Source: Scalesia atractyloides (lineage: Eukaryota > Streptophyta > Magnoliopsida > Asterales > Asteraceae). Taken from it: DNA of 64,000 bases. Both the position numbers and the translations under genes were made by a program. Below are positions 23,261 through 33,716 of this stretch, piece by piece (position 1 is the stretch's first letter; each line of letters starts with the position of its first letter). The notes under the pieces were generated by a model. It saw nothing but the letters and a program-made list of their open reading frames with translations. It searched no databases and was not told the origin of the DNA. The stretch is taken from positions 50,115,681 to 50,179,680 of the forward strand of contig CAMTDV010000007.1 of NCBI GenBank assembly GCA_947069175.1. The letters are read 5' to 3'.

Positions 23261-23336
23261 AAGTGGCGGAGTGGTTAATTGTTTGGTGATTAAGTCTTCC
23301 GGCTGACCCGGGTTCGAAACCCGGCAGCCCCTTTTT
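23261..23336 (+). repeat. Fourth tRNA-like module with Pol III-type signals, opposite strand
   Basis: TGGCGGAGTGG is a perfect A-box and GGTTCGAAACC, about 45 bp on, a perfect B-box inside a 5-bp T-arm (CCGGG/CCCGG). A TTTTT tract follows directly, as in a Pol III terminator. The 3' acceptor-like CAGCCCC has no partner at the 5' side, so a mature tRNA is unlikely. It points opposite to the element's genes and is preserved at 31454-31530. Confidence 0.7.
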
Positions 23337-23520
23337 ATTTTTAATTGCTTTATTTTTATTTTCTAACAATTTTAATTTCCATATTCTAAAATTTTTATTA
23401 GTTATGTATTGTTTAAAATTAAAATAAGCATTAAATGAGCAACAAAAATTTGAAACTGATTATTCGATTAATAAACGAAGCGGGTTTGGAAAACACATTT
23501 TTCGACGGATGTTACGGTAT

Positions 23521-23531
23521 CCCCTACTTTT
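23521..23531 (-). promoter_or_regulatory. Polypurine tract of chromovirus 1
   Basis: The minus strand reads AAAAGTAGGGGATAC just before the 3' LTR. Chromovirus 2 has the same tract at 41101-41111. Confidence 0.8.
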
Positions 23532-23549
23532 AGAAATTTCGTCCCGGAA

Positions 23550-24974
23550 TTTAAGTAGTAGTGGTAACAGGAAAAGATGCGGGTATTTTTCGCGCATTGA
23601 GTCTTCACTTTCCCAAGTAAACTCAGGTCCCCGTTTCGACTCCCAGCGCACCCTAACAATTGGAATACAACTCCGTCTTAAACGTTTTTCTCCGAAGTCC
23701 ATGATCTCTACTGGTCTTTCAATGAAGTGCATAGATTCATCGATCTGAATATCTTCTAGGGGAATATGGAGGTTTTCATCGGCGAGGCACTTCTTTAAGT
23801 TTGATACGTGGAACGTAGGGTGAATTCTGTTGAGTTCTTCTGGTAGGTCAAGCTTGTATGCTACAGGTCCTACTCTTTCGAGTATCTTGAAAGGTCCTAC
23901 GTAGCGTGGTGCTAGCTTGCCCTTCTGGCCAAAACGAACTACTCCCTTCCACGGTGATACTTTTAAAAGTACATGATCACCAATGTTAAACTCCAAAGGC
24001 TTTCGTCGTTTGTCTGCATAACTCTTTTGACGACTTTGTGCCGCTAGAAGATTGTTTCGACTTTGATGGATCTTGTCTGTTGTTTCTTGAATTAGTTCTG
24101 TACCGGTGATTTGAGCTTCTCCAATTTCGTGCCAACATACTGGAGATCGGCACTTACGACCATATAAAGCTTCGAAAGGTGCCATGCCGATACTTGAATG
24201 ATAGCTGTTGTTGTACGAAAATTCAACTAATGGTAGATGAGGTCCCAATTTCCCTTGAAGTCTATGACACATGCTCGAAGCATATCTTCAAGAGTTTGGA
24301 TGGTGCGTTCCGATTGTCCATCAGTTTGAGGATGATAAGCGGTACTGAGGTCTAATCGTGTACCCAAAGCGGCTTGCACGGCTTGCCATGTTCGTGAAGT
24401 GAAACGGCCATCACGATCTGAAATAATGCTTAACGGTACACCATGACGGCTTACGATCTCGCTGATGTAGATATGAGCTAACTTCTCGTTCTTGAAGTCC
24501 TCGCGAATCGGAATGAAGTGAGCTGATTTTGTAAGACGATCAATGATTACCCATATAGTGTCATACCCACCGGAGGTGCGAGGTAACCCGGTAATGAAGT
24601 CCATGGTTATGTTTTCCCACTTCTATACAGGTATTTCAGGTTGGACTAGAAGTCCTGAGGGTCTTTGATGTTCAGCTTTTACTTTGGAACATGTAAGGCA
24701 CTTGGAAAAAAAAAACAGCAATATCCTTTTTCATTCCAGGCCACCAGTAGGTGTATCGAAGGTCTTGATACATTTTGTCGGCTCCTGGGTGTATAGAGTA
24801 TCGTGTTTTGTGCGCCTCATTCATAAGGAAATCACGAAGGTTATTGTGGTCAGAAATCCATATGCGATCTAGATAGTACAGAATACCGTCGGATTTAGTT
24901 TCAATTCTAAGTTCAGCTCCACAAGACAGCTCCTTTCGTACATCGTTTTCCGTTACTGAAACATGTTGGGCTTC
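23550..24974 (-). pseudogene. Integrase with chromodomain-like tail, chromovirus 1 (broken)
   Basis: The core at 24604-24227 shows the D,D,E residues in MDFITGLPRTS, IISDRDGRFTS and TDGQSERTIQTLED. The 3' part in another frame (24272-23460) carries the GPY/F module (APRYVGPFKILERVGPVAY), PTFHVSNLKKCL and a chromodomain-like tail with VRVRWESKRGPEFTWE ending EKYPHLF, before reading on into the LTR. The N-terminal HHCC zinc-binding part (about 24974-24610) is scattered over frames. Integrase inserts the cDNA, and the tail would direct insertion to marked chromatin (family knowledge). At least two frameshifts break it. Confidence 0.88.
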
Positions 24975-25385
24975 TCAAATTTGATCTTTGATGTCGGTTA
25001 TGATTTGCGAACATAGAAGACGAATGGAGTTCGCATAACCCTTTCGACTGAGTGCATCGGCCACCACATTTGCCTTGCCAGGATGATACCGAAATTCGCA
25101 GTCGTAGTCATTAAGAAGTTCGACCCATCTCCGTTGCCTCATGTTTAACTCCTTTTGGTTGAAGATATGTTGGAGGCTCTTGTGATCAGTGTATATTTCA
25201 CACTTAGTACCATAGAGGTAATGTCTCCATATCTTAAGAGCGAACACAACGGCTCCAAGTTCTAGGTCGTGGGTGGTGTAGTTCTTCTCATGAGTTTTGA
25301 GTTGTCTAGAAGCATAAGCTATCACCTTTCCTCTTTGCATTAGAACACAGCCTAGTCCTTGCCCTGACGCATCACAATAAACCAC
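24975..25385 (-). pseudogene. RNase H domain, chromovirus 1
   Basis: The frame shows all four acidic positions of Ty3/gypsy RNase H: YCDASGQGLGCVLMQ, THDLELGAVVFAL, YTDHKSLQHIF and VADALSRK. It degrades the RNA strand of the RNA-DNA hybrid. The domain is intact for about 120 residues but is separated from the RT frame upstream by a frameshift near 25380. Confidence 0.88.
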
Positions 25386-26500
25386 GAAGTCATCACAACC
25401 TTCAGGAAGAGTGAGGATAGGTGCGTCACAGAGTTTTTGTTTAAGGGTTTGGAAGGCTTCTTCTTGTTTGGGTCGGGTTTTCCCTTATGTGTTAAAGCCG
25501 TGAGTGGTACAGCGATGCGGGAGAAATTTGCAATGAAACAGCGATAATAACCAGCCAAACCAAGGAATGACCTTACTTCGGTTGGTGTACGTGGCGCTTG
25601 CCATTCTTGTACTGCTTTGATCTTTGAGGGGTCGACATGTATTCCCTTGTCATTGACGACATGTCCAAGGAATTGTACCTCTTTTAACCAGAATTCGCAT
25701 TTGGAGAATTTGGCGTAGAGCTTTTCATTCCCTAAGAGTGTAAGGATGAGTCGAAGGTGTCGTTCATGATCAGACTTAGACTTTGAGTAAATGAGAATGT
25801 CGTCGATGAAGACTATAACAAAGCGATCGAGATAGGGTTTGCAGACTCTGTTCATTAGATCCATGAAAACAGTTGGAGCATTGGTTAGACCAAATGGCAT
25901 GACCATGAATTCATAATGACCATAACAAGTTCGGAAGGCGGTCTTTGGGACGTCTTCTTCATGTACTCTGAGTTTATGATAACCAGAACAAAGGTCGATT
26001 TTTGAAAAACAGCTGGCGCCTTGAAGTTGGTCAAGAAGATCATCGATGCGAGGTAATGGGTAGCGGTTCTTAACCGTTAACTTGTTGAGTTCTCTTAGTC
26101 GATACACATGCGAAACATTCCATCTTTCTTCTTCACAAAAAGGACAGGTGCACCCCAAGGCGATGAGCTAGGACGTATGAATCCTTTGTCAGTCAACTCT
26201 TGCAATTGACTGGCTAGCTCTTGCATTTCGGATGGGGCTAACCTATAAGGAGATTTTGCAACTGGTGTAGCTCCAGGTATAAGATCAATGCGGAATTCGA
26301 CTTCTCTCACTGGAGGAAGTCCTGAAATGTCGTCAGGAAAAACTTGCGGAAAATCTTTTACTACTGGGATATCTTCGAGTTTCTTCTCCTTGGTTCCCTT
26401 TTTGACGACATGAGTTAGGAATGCGACATAATTCTTGCGGAGATATTTTCGGGCTTGAAGACAGGACATTAATTTGAGCCCTTTCGAAGTGGTTTCTCCA
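25386..26500 (-). pseudogene. Reverse transcriptase, chromovirus 1 (frameshifted)
   Basis: The N-terminal part, at about 26360-26095, has FPDDISGLPPVREVEFRIDL and FIRPSSSPWGAPVLFVKKKD. It continues in a second frame (26158-25352) with YPLPRIDDLLDQLQG, SKIDLCSGYHKLRV, MPFGLTNAP and the catalytic FVIVFIDDILIYS, whose FIDD is intact. One frameshift near 26100 separates the two parts. The connection domain (FLGLAGYYRCFIANFS) is readable. Without the frameshifts the catalytic residues would be complete. Confidence 0.9.
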
Positions 26501-26950
26501 AAGATTCGTAGAGTCTGACCGTTTGTAAGAGGAATGCGTATAAACTTTTCGCGGCATACAACTTCAGCATGATGTTGGTTGAGCCAGTCCATACCAATTA
26601 TAATGTCGAAACTTCCCAACTTCATAGGAATGAGGTCAACTGGAAAATCGTGATCGTTTAGGGTGAGAGTACAATTGCGTATAATAGAGTTTAATGAGAC
26701 TGGTTTTCCGTCAGTACTTCTACCGTTATGGATTCCATGAGTTCATCACGAGTTTGGTTGAGGATGGGTTCAAATTCTAAGGACACAAAACTTTTATCCG
26801 CACCAGTATCAAATAACATGGATGCATAACTACCATTGATGAGAAACTTACCGTTAACCACATTGTTGTCAGCCCTAGCTTGATTGGCGTTGATGTTAAA
26901 AGCTCTTCCTCTTGCAGGTGGAGGAGCTTGGTTAGCCTGGTTTACTGGAT
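26501..26950 (-). pseudogene. Aspartic protease region, chromovirus 1
   Basis: LFDTGADKSFVSLEF is the active-site motif, at about 26813-26769, and FDIIIGMDWLNQHHAE further on belongs to the protease C-terminal half. The two lie in different frames. The enzyme cleaves the Gag-Pol polyprotein. The catalytic Asp-Thr-Gly is intact. Confidence 0.85.
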
Positions 26951-28198
26951 TAGCTTGAGCTTGGGCATGGATGATATTCACCAAGCGTGGGCAGGTGTTC
27001 CTGAAATGGTTCGGGTCTCCACAGTTGTAACAATCCCGCATAGGTTGCACCATGGGATAGTTGGGTTGGTAGTAGGATTGGGCTACATGTTGGGTAGGTG
27101 GTAGTAGTAAAGGTTATTGGGCTTGACCCACTATCTGATGGTGGGCTTGGGTTGAGGGCTGATGGCGGTTCGTTCGCTGAAGTACGCGACAGGTTTGAAT
27201 GGTGTGACCTGCACGGCCATAGCCGGTGCAATGCTGGCAGGGATGATCAGGAAAGTGATGGTATTGGCAACGGTTGCATTTTGGGTATGGGCCGGAGTAT
27301 GGCCTTTTATATGGTGCAGGTGAGGGGGCAACTTGAGTGATGGGTGCAGCAGGGATAGGGAAATTTGTTTGTGTGACAGCAAAGTTTCTGGTGCTTCGTT
27401 TCCTCTTATTAGCAAACTTTGAGGAGGAGGTGGAATGGTTGGAAGTTTGGCCCTCAACGGGGGCTTTCTTTTTCTCATCCTTAAATTTGCCGTTGCGAAT
27501 ACGATTCTCGGTAAGCTCGGTAGCTAGTTCCATAGCAGCTTCGAGAGTTGCAGGCGAAGTGCTGAGAACTGAGTCTTGAATTTTCGAGGGGAGGCCTCGA
27601 ATATAGTGTTCGACTAAGCGGTAAACTGGGGTGAACAAGTTAGGGACCATTTGGTTCAACTCTAAAAACCGTTTGTTGTAGGAAGTATGATCTCCCTCCT
27701 TTTGCTTCAATCCTCTAACTTTTTGATCTCGCTTCTTGGATAGAAGCGTCTCGTCATGATTTCCCTTAACTCCTCCCACGTTAAGGCCATTGCATCTTCG
27801 ATTCCTCTCTTACCCTTTTCAGTATTCCACCAGGTAAGAGCTACTCCAAATAGTCTCCCGGTTGCGTAACGTACCTTGCGATCCTCGGGACAATCGCAAT
27901 TGAGGAAGGTGTTTTCCATTTCCTCAAACCAGTGGAGGAGAGCAGTGACACCTTCGGTCCCTTCAAATTTCGGGGGATCGCAAGACTTGAAGTGTTTGTA
28001 TGAGCACTTTTTGGAGGGAGGGTTGTCGACGTTCTGGTCTTCTTGCTGGGGAGGATTGATGGGATTTGCGGCGATAGCTTGTTGGACTTGAACTACGATG
28101 TCCGGAAGCACCGCGGCCATTTGTTTTGCGATTTGGGTGGCCAAGCGTTCGTTTGACCTTCCTGACCTTCTACCCCCACGTTGCTGCCTAGCCGACAT
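26951..28198 (-). pseudogene. Gag, chromovirus 1 (frameshifted, one knuckle damaged)
   Basis: The first frame starts MSARQQRGGRRSGRSNERLA at 28198 and shows LLHWFEEMENTFLNCDCPED and TWWNTEKGKRG of the retrotransposon Gag domain. It shifts near 27750 and continues with NQMVPNLFTPVYRLVEHYI. Two CCHC zinc knuckles follow. The first reads CTGYGRAGHTIQTC, in which the second Cys is Tyr (the related element has CTSCGRAGHTIQTC). The second, CYNCGDPNHFRNTC, is intact in a further frame. Gag packages the RNA. The start is chosen because chromovirus 2 has the same GRRSGRSGER stretch. Confidence 0.88.
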
Positions 28199-28995
28199 CT
28201 ATAGGAACATACATAAGAAGATTGTGAGTTTAAGGAGCCTTTTTAGGTGTTATGTGTCTTAAAACAAATAAAAATAACATAAACATCAATAATGCAACTA
28301 CATCCATAGGATGTCTTGGGTTTGCTCATGTTTGGGCCTCCAATGTCCCCCATACCATCACCTGTATAGTCATGTGGGCCCCCATGACTATTGGCTTGGT
28401 AGGATTCACATTGGTGTTGGCGGTTTAACACTTGCATCACCCGAATGAAAACCATGAAATATGTTTGCGAGATGTATGGTCGGAGGGTGTCCAGGTGTAG
28501 ACACAATGACAACTCAAAGTGGGGTTAGCTCACACGACGTTTGGTATAGAATGCTTTGGCCTAATAGGTCCTTCGTACTCTCATCGTTAGTCCCCAGGTA
28601 GGCAAACTGGTCCTTTATTTTGGATTTATACGAATGCCAAGCCTAGACAGGACGTTCCGACTACCGGTACTTGTACCCTTCCAGTTACTACGTGCCCGTC
28701 ATGAGAACTCACTTTGATGTGATTTGAAAATACAAAAATCGTTGCAAAAGTCATGGAAATTGTGTGGTGTGCACTCTCATGGATATGATATGTTATGAGA
28801 ATATGATTCATGATAGGCATTGTATAATAATATGTACTTATGAACATGCTTGCATAACATTGAATGTAACAATAAACATAAAGCATATAAACATCATGAA
28901 TTTTGCATGTAACACACAAATAATTTAAAAATTCTAATCAACTATAGTATAGGCTCTAAGGGTCTAATAACCTATCCTATATCCCTATAGTCATG
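28199..28995 (-). other. 5' leader of chromovirus 1
   Basis: About 800 bp between primer site and Gag, with no reading frame. The corresponding leader in chromovirus 2 (45880-46670) is alignable by eye, including GGTCCTTYGTACTCTCATCG and GGAGGGTGTCCAGGTGTAG. It is the expected place for a packaging signal, but I can point to no specific motif. Confidence 0.6.
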
Positions 28996-29007
28996 GCTCT
29001 GATACCA
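28996..29007 (-). promoter_or_regulatory. Primer binding site (tRNA-iMet), chromovirus 1
   Basis: The minus strand reads TGGTATCAGAGC three bases after the 5' LTR, which is complementary to the 3' end of plant initiator tRNA-Met. Confidence 0.92.
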
Positions 29008-30128
29008 ATCTGTCACACCCCGACCCGCAGCGGAATAAGAGTCGGGGCATAATTGGGTTATCACCAAAGCTCATGATGTTTACTAATATGTTTCATATTT
29101 ATTAAATTCAAAATTTCATCCTCAATATTCCAAACAAGTTCATACAATTACAAAGAAAAGTAACTAAATAAACAATCCAAAGTCTAAATCGATTTATTCC
29201 TCTAAGCCATCCTATATGTTCCTTGCTGCAACTGGATCACCTGTATCATGTGTAAAAAATGGGGGTTTTTGGGTCAACAAAAGTTGGCGAGTGAACCTTG
29301 TTAGAAAACATTTATTACTGATTTCTTGGTGTATTTATTAGGGAAAATTGTGCAATGATCATATGTGAGAAAAAAGTAAATAAACATACAATAACAATAA
29401 CAATAACAAACAATAACATACAATAACCATAACAATAACAATAACAATAACCTACAATAACAAACCACCATGCATGAATATATGACATGAATGATAATGT
29501 AAATGTTGGCAACTCACGATCACGCTCATAGTAATGGAACGGTTCCGCTCATAGGTAATGGGGAATAGACGGTCTATGATGAAATGTATGTGCGATCAAG
29601 GCTCAATCAACGGGCCGATCGTATGTTGGCAACGCCTCGTTCACGCTCATAGATAATGGGGAACGGCTCACGCTCATAGGTAATGGGGAGCGGCGGCCTA
29701 TGATGATGTATGTACTGAAAATGATAAATTTAATCTAAACATTAACCACACAAACAGTTGATACATATTGAATACACATTTGATCATTGATATGATGGAT
29801 GCACAAGTGTTTAAATGTGATAAATAATATGACACATGATACACCCCAAAAACGTGATTAAAACGGGGAATTTGTAGAGATTCACTCACATTGGGTGCGT
29901 TCGTTTAACGATGTTGAATGCGCACGAGTTTAGAGGGTCGATCGACGAGGAATAACTAACCTAAATAATAACGAATGGGTACGGTAAATAAGTGGATTTT
30001 ATTAACAATTTTAATAGGGTTTTTAGATATATTTTTGTGAGTTTAAGGTTATTTTCTAACTTTAAAAACATTTTTTTAAGTATTTTTAATTGATTTTTAA
30101 ATTAAATAAAAAAAAAAATAAAAAAAAT

Positions 30129-30182
30129 GTTGACTTTTTGGGTTAACCGTTGATCATTGACCATGACTGTTGACTGTTGACC
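30129..30182. promoter_or_regulatory. TTGAC (W-box) cluster in the 5' LTR
   Basis: Counterpart of the cluster at 21942-22000. It has one fewer TTGACTG unit and one core mutated to TTGATC. Confidence 0.4.
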
Positions 30183-30209
30183 GGTTCGGTCGTGTGTTTG
30201 TTTGCGCTG

Positions 30210-30619
30210 AGTGAGGTTCGAACTTGTGACCTCCCGTACGCGTGCACGCAGCTCTACCAACTGAGCTACGTGTCTAACCCGAAATATTTCTGTTTTTAAT
30301 TATATTTATATACTATTTAATTTATTCCAAAATTCATTTATATTAAAAAGGATTTTAATTCTATCGAACCGGCGTGCATAACAGGTCTCGAACCCGGGAC
30401 CTGTTGTTTAACGTTGCACACAGTCCACCGCTGGACTGTGTGTCTAACCTGGTTAAAACACTTGTTTTTATTTCTCTTATATACTAACTGGAAGTTTCCA
30501 TATTTGGGTTTTATAAAAAGTCTGAATATTGTGACGAATCGGAACAAGGACAGACTCGAACCCGGTATCCCTATGATTCAAATGCACACAGTCCACTGCT
30601 GGACTGTGTGTCTAACCCG
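30210..30619 (-). repeat. Array of three tRNA-like modules in the 5' LTR
   Basis: Modules lie at about 30210-30280 (a), 30372-30450 (b) and 30549-30619 (c). Here module b has an intact B-box GGTTCGAGACC with most of a T-arm. Module a forms a 10-bp stem (CACGTAGCTC/GAGCTGCGTG, one wobble) around a D-loop-like AGTTGGTA. Module b shows the perfect CACACAGTCCA/TGGACTGTGTG hairpin; module c keeps it with one changed base. Confidence 0.75.
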
Positions 30620-31453
30620 AGATATAATCCGATTTATATTAAATTTATACACAAAGTAGACTTCATCTTCTCGTTAAACAACACAGACAACGATTATTCT
30701 ACTGATCTTGTTCAATTCAATTAACGGACATATGACTGATTAAGATGAAATGGATAAATAAGGTTTTGGAAGTGAATGTACCGGAAAGATGATCTTTCTC
30801 AGAACTCCGGCGAAGTCGTCGGCTCTGTTTCATGAACTCCGTCTGAACGGGCCAATTAATAGTTTTGATTAACCAATTGTGAAATTGAATGACTAAACAA
30901 GAGTTATCAGAGAGTTTAGATGATTATACCGATTCACAGCGCGATTTAGGAATTTTCAGAAGTTTTCCGGCGATTGTAGATTATCCGGTATCGTCGTCTG
31001 GACAGATTCTGATTGAAAGGTTTGAGTTAGTAAAAGTCTAACAACAGATAGAAGATGAAAGAATTGAGAAATTTACCGCTTTGATGAATGACACGTTTTC
31101 CAGCAAAAGTCCGATAATATCAGATAACGATTCCGACGATCAGAAATTAGTGTAAAAGTGAAATTAGAGGTTCTGTAAGTGTTTTTGAGTCGCGAGATGA
31201 TGATATTGATAGAGTAATTCAGGAAGTAAAAGATTTCGGTTTCTAACTCCCAAACTCATATGAATCGAAACAATTAAATACTGATTTGATTAAGAACGTG
31301 CGTCGTAATGGTTTCATCGGTTATTATCAGTAATTGCGATCACTCAATCGTCTAGAAAGTTGAAAGCCGATGAACGGTTTCAGTTTGGCGCAAAACAGAT
31401 GATTTCACAGGTAAACTTATGTTTTATTTGTTTCCTAGATTACACAAAGACAT

Positions 31454-31530
31454 CAAGTGGCGGAGCGGTTAATTGTTTGGTGATCAAGTCTTCCGGCTGA
31501 CCGGGGTTCGAAACCCGGCAGCCCCTTTTT
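31454..31530 (+). repeat. Fourth tRNA-like module, 5' LTR copy
   Basis: TGGCGGAGCGG (A-box, one change), GGTTCGAAACC (perfect B-box) and TTTTT after CAGCCCC. It sits about 170 bp from the outer LTR edge, in the same place as the copy at 23261. Confidence 0.7.
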
Positions 31531-31705
31531 ATTTTTAATTGCTTTATTTTTATTTTCTAACAATTTTAATTTTCATATTCTAAAATGTTTATTAGTTATG
31601 TATTGTTTAAAATTAAAATAAGCATTAAATGAGCAACAAAAATTTGAAACTGATTTAAACGAAGCGGGTTTGGAAAACCCGTTTTTCGACGGATGTTACA
31701 CATGT

Positions 31706-32264
31706 AAAGCAACAACATAATAAAGATATGCATATATACATAACTACAGATACATGGTTTTAATAATTAACATTCATGAAAAAAATGATCATTACAAATG
31801 AACACTCATGTAAAGCAACAACCTAATAAAAACATGTTTCTATACATATCTACTGATGCATGATTTCAACATTTGAAGCTCAAGTGAATGTATAGAACAC
31901 CTATGTCAAAAAAGGAATTTAGGTTTTATACAAACAAAATTAGGATTTAACATATTTATTGTTGGTTGATTTCTTTCAATTCAGAGGTAGGGTTATTGGA
32001 AAGTGAATATGCAAACGCAATCATGGTGAGGATATGGAAGAAATATTAGGGTTTGTGATTCGCAATCATATTCAAAAGAAAACGGTTTGCCCAAAAAGGA
32101 AAGTTTGTTTCTATAAAAATTGTGAGAAAAAAAGTGGAACTAAAGCGTTGTGTTTTCCCTCTTAAAGAAAAACAATAAAGAGTATAACAATGTCACCTGA
32201 CAATTAATGGCTTAAGTGATTGTCTAGTGGCCAAAGTTTGTTTTACTTTATTATAATATATAGA
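31706..32264 (-). mobile_element. Non-autonomous Helitron copy 2, 5' half
   Basis: The minus strand starts TCTATATATTATAATAAAG after an A (32265), the Helitron 5' signature. The segment at about 32050-32260 matches 1765-1970 of copy 1, including CAATCATATTCAAAAGAAAA. Together with 18979-20823 it forms one element of about 2.4 kb, split by chromovirus 1. Confidence 0.75.
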
Positions 32265-32435
32265 TGTCATTATCAATCATTAAAAGTACAACACAAGTTA
32301 CAAAAATGTCATTGATCAATCTTATTCATCCAAAATTATAATCTACTGGTTCATAAGACTTCTTAAGAAAAAATACACTTTGTAAACTAACCCTACCTAT
32401 ATATATATAGAAAGAGAGTGAATATGGTGTTGTTA

Positions 32436-32724
32436 GAGCATTTACATTCGATCCTCTGAATATATGTAAGTAGGTATCTATATTGTATGAAGTGGTTGTG
32501 AGTGGAAGAGATGGAAAAAATTAATGTGTATCAGTAAATTTTTGTAAGACATTGTTCACTCTCTAAAATTGTTTTAATATTTTTTGAAAACAGTTGTGAG
32601 TGGAGGAAAAAGAAAACGTTATGACAAAAGTATAAAATGTATTATTAATTGAAAATGAGAGAAAAAACATATTGATTTTAGTGTAGTTATAAAGATGGAG
32701 TTGTATAATCGATTGTAAACGCTC
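32436..32724. mobile_element. Tourist-like (PIF/Harbinger) MITE
   Basis: It is 289 bp long. The left end GAGCATTTACATTCGATC and the reverse complement of the right end, GAGCGTTTACAATCGATT, are inverted repeats, flanked on both sides by TTA (32433-32435 and 32725-32727), the PIF/Harbinger target. It is non-coding. A related copy is at 50159-50427. Confidence 0.88.
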
Positions 32725-33001
32725 TTAGGGTGACGGGTGTGGGGCGTGGGTTGGCTCATAATTGCCACATAGGAACATGATTCACAAGCTACATCGCCCC
32801 CTAGAACATGGATCGTGGTGTACGTGGATAAAGCCACGGCAACCACGTCCTACCTTTTTGAGATTTTCGATGATAAACGTTGGGCAACAAGATTTAAATA
32901 AATAAACAAAATTTCCCCCTTTTCTATTCCTCCATCATCCCCTCGAATCAAACACAAACTTGAACCCTAGAACAACAACGAGACAACAAGCAACAGCAGC
33001 A

Positions 33002-33049
33002 ATGCCAATTCCTTCGGTTGTCTGTGAAGCTCAGGAGCGGCTGTACAAG
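33002..33049 (+). other. Possible first exon of an unrecognised gene fragment
   Basis: An ATG opens 16 codons (MPIPSVVCEAQERLYK) after a CAACAG-rich leader and is followed by AAG-GTTCGA, a possible but weak splice donor, and then T-rich intron-like sequence. I do not recognise the peptide and see no downstream exon. It could be a captured gene fragment or chance. Confidence 0.25.
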
Positions 33050-33716
33050 GTTCGAATTGATTAACTGTGTTGATTGACAGATTCTCTCAAATAATCCTTT
33101 GTTTGCTATTTTTCGGTTTGTAAATCTGTTTTTGTTTATCACTTACAGTACTGATTTGTTGATGTTATCATTGTCGTACATATGTTTTAGCATTGATTTT
33201 TGATGTTTTAGAATTGATTTGTTGATGTTATCATTGTTGCATACATGTTTTAGCATTGATTTGTTGATTTTTATCACTGCTTTGTTAATGTTATCATTTA
33301 AGGGTGGTCATGGTTTGGTTCAAAACTACGGAACCATTTAAATCGGTCATCAGTTTGGTTACTTGGTTGCTTTCTTTTTTTTAATTTGGTTGGTCGGTTT
33401 AGGAGTTTTTAAGACATATCTAACGGTTTGGTTTATGGTTTATATTAGAAACCAGACCATTTAAAAGTTTTTCATATTTTGTATGTGATTTCAATTATCT
33501 TAATGTAGGCCATTGTACATAATTGACAATTTTTATATAGTGTTTTTATTTGTTTAACTGTTGCTGGATTGCATCTATTTCAATCTTTGGTTACAATTTT
33601 AATTAAATCTTTGTTTTCAAATCTTGACTCCTATAGTGTTCCTTTTAATTTGTTATACTATTGGTACCTACAATAGCAAAGAAAATGAAGAAACGGATTA
33701 GTTAGTAAATAATACC

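Larger units (their letters stand above)
20824..23516 (-). repeat. 3' LTR of chromovirus 1
   Basis: It starts TGTCATACCCC and ends GTTACG where the other LTR ends GTTACA, so the terminal base has mutated. A 7-bp stem CCCCGAC/GTCGGGG lies at 20831-20860. It contains the tRNA-like modules, a TTGAC cluster and short tandem repeats listed separately. Confidence 0.93.
20824..31700 (-). mobile_element. Ty3/gypsy chromovirus 1 (Tekay/Del-like), complete with TSD
   Basis: A 10.9-kb LTR retrotransposon. LTRs of about 2.7 kb (20824-23516 and 29011-31700) flank gag, protease, reverse transcriptase, RNase H and integrase in Ty3/gypsy order on the minus strand, ending in a GPY/F module and a chromodomain-like tail. 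A tRNA-iMet primer site and a purine tract sit at the expected places, and the 5-bp duplication CATGT is perfect. The chromodomain, iMet primer and long LTRs point to the Tekay/Del lineage; the lineage is inference. The coding region has several frameshifts, so the copy is not autonomous. By eye the LTRs differ by a few percent. It sits inside a Helitron. Confidence 0.95.
29011..31700 (-). repeat. 5' LTR of chromovirus 1
   Basis: Begins TGTCACACCCC and ends GGATGTTACA, flanked by CATGT at 31701-31705. The stem CCCCGAC/GTCGGGG is at 29018-29047. It matches 20824-23516 throughout with scattered substitutions and small indels. Confidence 0.93.

Noticed and set aside
26880..27579. Plus-strand frames of 74-80 codons opposite gag
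   Set aside because: They are antisense shadows of the real Gag frames on the minus strand.
33301..33470. hAT left terminus (AGGGTGGTCATGGTTTGG)
   Set aside because: A matching right end and 8-bp duplication were not found.
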